Program-made: the position numbers and the translations under genes
Shown here: positions 6,696 through 7,792 of the stretch, one piece after another
How the letters are laid out: the number at the start of each line of letters is the position of its first letter
Position numbering within the stretch: position 1 is the stretch's first letter
NCBI GenBank assembly: GCA_020720905.1
Contig: DYNT01000008.1
Coordinates: 10,992-18,783 of the forward strand
Direction of reading: 5' to 3'
DNA from: Micavibrio aeruginosavorus
GTDB lineage: Bacteria > Pseudomonadota > Alphaproteobacteria > UBA9219
Length of the DNA stretch: 7,792 nt
The notes under the pieces: model-generated
Database searches by the model: none
What the model saw: the letters and a program-made list of their open reading frames with translations, nothing else
What the model was told of the DNA's origin: nothing

Positions 6696-7026
6696 TGGTG
6701 CGGGTAGAGGGACTTGAACCCCCACTTCGTTGCCAAAAGTAGATTTTGCATCCCACTATGGCTTTCGCCACCGTTGTCTTTATGCCTTATGGCACATTGA
6801 CCGTTTTGTGGTCTGGACTTTCTCTTCACCATGAGCCAAAGGCCTTTAGGTGGCTGCCGTTAAGTCTCTACACCTTCCTGATTTCTCAGGCTTGGCTCGG
6901 GATTAGCATTATCTCGTGAAAGAGATAAGAAGCGTTCCCCGAATTTGACAGCTGCTACCGATTCGTTTCCAAATCGGCGACCCAATTCCTTAAGTCTACC
7001 GCGTCTACCAATTCCGCCATACCCGC
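6696..7026 (-). tRNA. tRNA-Leu(CAA), interrupted by a group I intron
   Basis: The 5' exon is 6993-7026 (34 nt) and the 3' exon 6696-6748 (53 nt); joined they give an 87-nt tRNA, the usual length for tRNA-Leu with its long variable arm. The acceptor GCGGGTA pairs fully with TACCCGC, followed by A and an encoded CCA. The D stem is GCG/CGC with a GGTAGAC loop. The anticodon stem GTAGA/TCTAC holds the 7-nt loop CTCAAAA, hence anticodon CAA (reads UUG). The 15-nt variable region folds as TTTG-GCAA-CGAA. The T arm is GGGGG-TTCAAGT-CCCTC. The unspliced 5' exon continues TTAA and so superficially looks like a UAA anticodon. A conventional tRNA scan may therefore miss it or miscall the anticodon. Confidence 0.93.
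6749..6992 (-). ncRNA. Group I self-splicing intron (IC3-like) in the anticodon loop of tRNA-Leu
   Basis: The 244-nt intron ends in the expected terminal G. P1 pairs exon GACU with guide GGUC (6979-6982), putting a U-G wobble at the 5' splice site; P10 pairs the preceding UUG (6983-6985) with CAA of the 3' exon. P2 is an 8-bp stem with a GAAA loop (6958-6977). P3 is GCUGUC/GGCAGC, P4 UUCGGG/CCCGAG, P5 includes UUAUCUC/GAGAUAA (6909-6928), and P6 is CCUGA-GAAA-UCAGG. The conserved Q block AAUCCCGAGCCAAGCC, the R block GUGUAGAGACUUAACGG and the S block AAGUCC form the core with P7. A P9-type hairpin has a GAAA loop (6759-6770). The blocks closely match the cyanobacterial tRNA-Leu(UAA) intron in order and wording. 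There is no homing endonuclease gene; at this size none is expected. Confidence 0.94.
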
Positions 7027-7037
7027 AGCGGTTAGCT

Positions 7038-7066
7038 CGTATAACAACTTTTTCTCCAGTCGCCAA
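7038..7066 (-). promoter_or_regulatory. Likely sigma-70-type promoter of the tRNA-Leu gene
   Basis: On the minus strand a -35-like TTGGCG (7061-7066) and a -10-like TATACG (7038-7043) are separated by exactly 17 nt, each matching four of six consensus bases. Transcription would start near 7031, giving a 5' leader of only a few bases before the tRNA at 7026, which is normal for a single tRNA gene. Confidence 0.55.
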
Positions 7067-7422
7067 GAAAGAATTAAGGGTATACCCCCGCGTGAATGAA
7101 GATTTTGTTTTCTTTGCCGCTTACCAACTCTTGAACTGTTTTGGGTATACGCGACGTCAAAAGTGATTCAAAGCGGAAGAATGATCCTCTGGCGATCCAA
7201 AATCGGGCGAAGTTTAATAATCTATTTAAAATCAATGGGTTAGGTTGTTGGCAAAATGAGGTCAGAATCGTTCTATTTCAAAGGGTTACGGCATTAACTT
7301 TGAGCGGAAGGCGGCCGAGGGGCACAATCCCCCGCTCTTGGGGCTGAGAATCGATGTTTTTTTGCTAACCTATTGATAAAGAACAAATCTGCCTTCCCTC
7401 TTTTGGGGACGGGAAAAGGGTC
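7067..7422. other. Non-coding stretch upstream of the tRNA gene, no gene recognised
   Basis: No frame here has coding character or family resemblance. The part around 7150-7300 is visibly more A/T-rich than the neighbouring genes. It holds the palindrome GGGTATACCC (7078-7087), a second GGGTATAC (7143-7150), and a G/C-rich patch near 7310-7346 with short GGGG/CCCC pairings that might fold but match no RNA family I recognise. Confidence 0.5.
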
Positions 7423-7453
7423 AAAAAAAGGGGTGTGATGCACCTCTTTTTTT
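7423..7453 (-). terminator. Rho-independent terminator of the right-edge gene
   Basis: A 13-bp stem with one G-U pair (AAAAAAAGGGGTG with CACCTCTTTTTTT) closes on a 5-nt loop. It carries seven A and seven T on its flanks, so it can work in both directions. It lies 45 nt after the stop of the minus-strand gene at 7499, which it most likely terminates. Confidence 0.85.
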
Positions 7454-7498
7454 ATCGTTATACCCCTCGTGAAGAGGAGCGGTCTGAGAAACAACCCG

Positions 7499-7792
7499 TT
7501 AGGCTTGGTCCAACACGGTCTGTGCCGCTTCGGCGATTCTGTAAACATCGCTGGGATCAATGCGCCAGCTTTGCACCATCGCCTCAGCGGTGACGGGGGT
7601 TAAGCGATCAAATGTCTGCACAGCAAGGCTCAGTTCGCGTGGGTGAACAACTTGCTCATCGGGGCGACCGCCTCTGGACATCAAGAAGATCGAAATAAAA
7701 GCGCCCTTATCAATGCCCAAAGCGCGACAAAGCGCAACCAGCATGCGGCTTTCCGCTTTTTCGGTCATGATATCGACAAGGGGTAAGTCAAG
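7499..7792 (-). CDS. C-terminal part of a possible DUF2336 family protein (partial)
   Basis: The frame is open to the right edge, so only the last 97 residues are visible. The codons before the Met at 7768 read LDLPLVDI without a stop, so that Met is probably internal. The segment SRMLVALCRALGIDKGAF, then SIFLMSRGGRP and the late PRELSLAVQTFDRLTP resemble the C-terminal part of alphaproteobacterial DUF2336 proteins, whose function is poorly known. This likeness is from memory of the family pattern and is only moderate. The fragment is soluble-looking, mostly helical by composition, with no membrane segment or cysteine cluster. A strong terminator follows it. Confidence 0.75.
   Translation of the reverse strand, partial: LDLPLVDIMTEKAESRMLVALCRALGIDKGAFISIFLMSRGGRPDEQVVHPRELSLAVQTFDRLTPVTAEAMVQSWRIDPSDVYRIAEAAQTVLDQA

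Noticed and set aside
6749..6992. Anticodon UAA with cleavage after U34
   Set aside because: It would require the intron to end in C, contrary to the invariant terminal G of group I introns, and would lose the C-G pair in P10. Cutting after U34 while keeping the terminal G would leave an 8-nt anticodon loop.
6560..7066. Two minus-strand reading frames (6560-6832 and 6860-7066) as proteins
   Set aside because: They lie on the tRNA exons, intron core and terminator; the encoded peptides have no family resemblance and the RNA structure explains every conserved block.
7141..7560. Short reading frames 7141-7347 (+) and 7294-7560 (-)
   Set aside because: Low-complexity basic peptides without family resemblance; the minus-strand one crosses the terminator and the end of the right-edge gene.

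Overview
The window looks like the chromosome of a free-living, motile alphaproteobacterium of moderate GC, perhaps Rhodospirillales- or Micavibrio-like. The evidence is a DUF3035/BamF-type lipoprotein gene directly after lspA, an ileS-lspA-lipoprotein-M16 gene order, a chemotaxis receptor, and a C-terminal fragment resembling DUF2336 proteins. The assignment to Alphaproteobacteria is inferred from gene content; no species is claimed.

Positions 1-5368 hold one tightly packed minus-strand operon. It reads ileS (isoleucyl-tRNA synthetase), lspA (lipoprotein signal peptidase), a BamF/DUF3035-like lipoprotein, an M16 zinc peptidase with an intact HxxEH site, and the first 19 codons of one more gene that runs off the left edge. 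Spacings are very short: 6 nt, 26 nt after start correction, a TGATG overlap and an ATGA overlap. These genes are probably co-transcribed and translationally coupled. Three of the products concern envelope biogenesis: LspA would process the lipoprotein encoded just after it, and the M16 peptidase has a signal peptide.

Positions 5369-5589 are a divergent intergenic region with several small inverted repeats, including a terminator-like hairpin in the leader of the next gene. Positions 5590-6576 (+) encode a small methyl-accepting chemotaxis protein with two N-terminal membrane helices, no evident periplasmic sensor and no HAMP domain.

The highlight is at 6696-7026 on the minus strand: a tRNA-Leu gene split in its anticodon loop by a 244-nt group I intron without an ORF. 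The intron has recognisable P1, P2, P3, P4, P5, P6, P7 and P9 elements and resembles the cyanobacterial tRNA-Leu(UAA) intron (IC3 type). The base pairing places the intron between U33 and C34, so the spliced tRNA reads CAA, not UAA. A promoter lies just upstream and a strong terminator just downstream.

Positions 7067-7422 show no convincing gene. A 13-bp hairpin terminator (7423-7453) follows a minus-strand gene (7499-7792) whose 5' part lies beyond the right edge.
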